From Chitinophagia bacterium (GTDB lineage Bacteria; Bacteroidota; Bacteroidia; Chitinophagales; Chitinophagaceae), in contig RGVM01000092.1 in NCBI GenBank assembly GCA_010027295.1, forward strand, positions 1 to 8,369: a stretch of DNA of 8,369 nt. The letters run 5' to 3'. Numbering within the stretch: the stretch's first letter is position 1; every line of letters starts with the position of its first letter. Shown piece by piece: positions 7,700 to 8,369 of this stretch. The notes under the pieces were generated by a model. It searched no databases. It saw only the letters and a list, made by a program, of their open reading frames with translations, and was not told the DNA's origin. Both the position numbers and the translations under genes were made by a program.

Positions 7700-8369
7700 A
7701 TGCGGTTTTCCATCATTGTAGCCAACTACAACAACTCGGCTTTCCTGCCCGAGTTGGTGGAGAGTATATTGACACAGACTTACAAGGACTGGGAGTTGGT
7801 GATCGTTGATGACTGCTCCACCATCGATCCCCTCCCATACCTCGAGCCATACCTGGTGGATGCCAGGGTGCGCCTCATCCGCCATCCCGTGAATAGGGGG
7901 GCTGCCCAGGCATTCCGTACGGCGGCGGAAGCGGCCACCGGCGTACTGATCGGCATGCTTGGTGCAGACGATGCTCTTATGCCCGAGTCCCTGGCCAGGA
8001 TGGCGGAGGCCCATGCCCGGCATCCGGAGGCGAGTATGGTGAATAGCCTCAGCTACCTCTGCGACGAGTCCCTGCGTATCCAAAGGGTCTTCGACTTCTT
8101 CCATCGACTCCCGGATGGGACATCACTGATTCATGGGGTCTGTGTCGGTAATTTCGCCACTTTCAAGCGTGAAGCCTATCAGAAAACGGAGGGATACGAT
8201 CCACGTTTCCAAAAGGCGCTTGACCACGATATTTTCCTGAAGCTCGAGGAAGTCGGTAGTCTCGTCTTCATCAACGAACCCTTGTATCTTTACCGGAGCA
8301 ATCCCATCGGCATTTCCCAGGGGTCCAATAGTTCCAGGGCCGCACAGTTCAGCCTCCTGGCCCGCTATC
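7700..8369 (+). CDS. GT2 family glycosyltransferase, 3' end outside the window
   Basis: Inverting GT-A glycosyltransferase whose reading frame runs through the window end; 223 complete codons are visible. It opens with MRFSIIVANYNNSAFLPELV, the standard GT2 start in which the SIIVANYN strand contacts the nucleotide. ILTQTYKDWELVIVDDCS (23-40) contains the donor-binding aspartates D37/D38. The metal-binding motif is LGADD (87-91) and the likely acceptor-side catalytic aspartates are in ALDHDIFLKL (173-182). LYLYRSNPIGIS (195-206) is also typical. About 60 or more residues of the C-terminus are expected beyond the edge. ATG 7700 was chosen because the conserved first strand begins at codon 3. 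It lies 32 bp after the preceding gene, so it is probably in the same transcript. The visible part shows no membrane segment, which fits a cytoplasmic or peripheral enzyme. Confidence 0.93.
   Translation, partial: MRFSIIVANYNNSAFLPELVESILTQTYKDWELVIVDDCSTIDPLPYLEPYLVDARVRLIRHPVNRGAAQAFRTAAEAATGVLIGMLGADDALMPESLARMAEAHARHPEASMVNSLSYLCDESLRIQRVFDFFHRLPDGTSLIHGVCVGNFATFKREAYQKTEGYDPRFQKALDHDIFLKLEEVGSLVFINEPLYLYRSNPIGISQGSNSSRAAQFSLLARY

Noticed and set aside
7631..8104. Open frame of 157 codons on the - strand opposite the GT2 gene
   Set aside because: The + strand frame at 7700-8369 has full GT2 motifs, and the reverse frame shows none.

Overview
The window is a stretch of a surface-polysaccharide locus: an O-antigen, capsule or related cell-surface glycan of the ABC-transporter-dependent type. 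Eight protein genes all lie on the + strand with little space between them. The organism is probably a moderately GC-rich member of the Bacteroidota. This rests on the style of the permease and ATPase sequences (for example KQTVLGPAWFF in the permease and YRLGEIG in the ATPase) and on start codons that lack usable Shine-Dalgarno sequences. It is an inference, not a demonstrated assignment.

Layout: (1) 1-797, the 3' part of an ABC-2 type polysaccharide permease (Wzm-like) whose start lies before the window. (2) 812-2107, its ATPase (Wzt-like) with a C-terminal extension of the kind that binds glycan. (3) 2104-2754, a left-handed beta-helix (hexapeptide) O-acyltransferase. (4) 2747-3886, an N-acetyl sugar amidotransferase of the WbpG/PseA type. 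(5) 3935-5068, a GT4-like glycosyltransferase. (6) 5070-6191, a poorly recognised protein that looks like a divergent GT-B glycosyltransferase. (7) 6396-7667, a second GT4 glycosyltransferase. (8) 7700-8369, a GT2 glycosyltransferase cut off by the window end. Genes 2-3 and 3-4 overlap and genes 5-6 are one base apart, so genes 1-6 look like one operon. The only sizeable gap is 204 bp at 6192-6395.

Working model (inference): glycosyltransferases 5 to 8 build a lipid-linked glycan on the inner face of the cytoplasmic membrane. The amidotransferase turns an acetamido group of a nucleotide-activated amino-uronic or nonulosonic sugar into an acetamidino group. The acyltransferase decorates a sugar. 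The permease-ATPase pair exports the finished chain, and the ATPase C-terminal domain may recognise a terminal modification. No sugar-nucleotide synthesis genes, glutaminase/cyclase partners for the amidotransferase, Wzx flippase or Wzy polymerase are visible, so those functions must be encoded elsewhere or are not used.

No RNA gene, CRISPR array, insertion sequence or convincing terminator was found. I see no strong sign of a wholly new system. The points most worth a second look are the unclassified GT-like protein at 5070-6191, the amidotransferase with no visible ammonia-supplying partner, and the translationally linked ATPase/acyltransferase pair.
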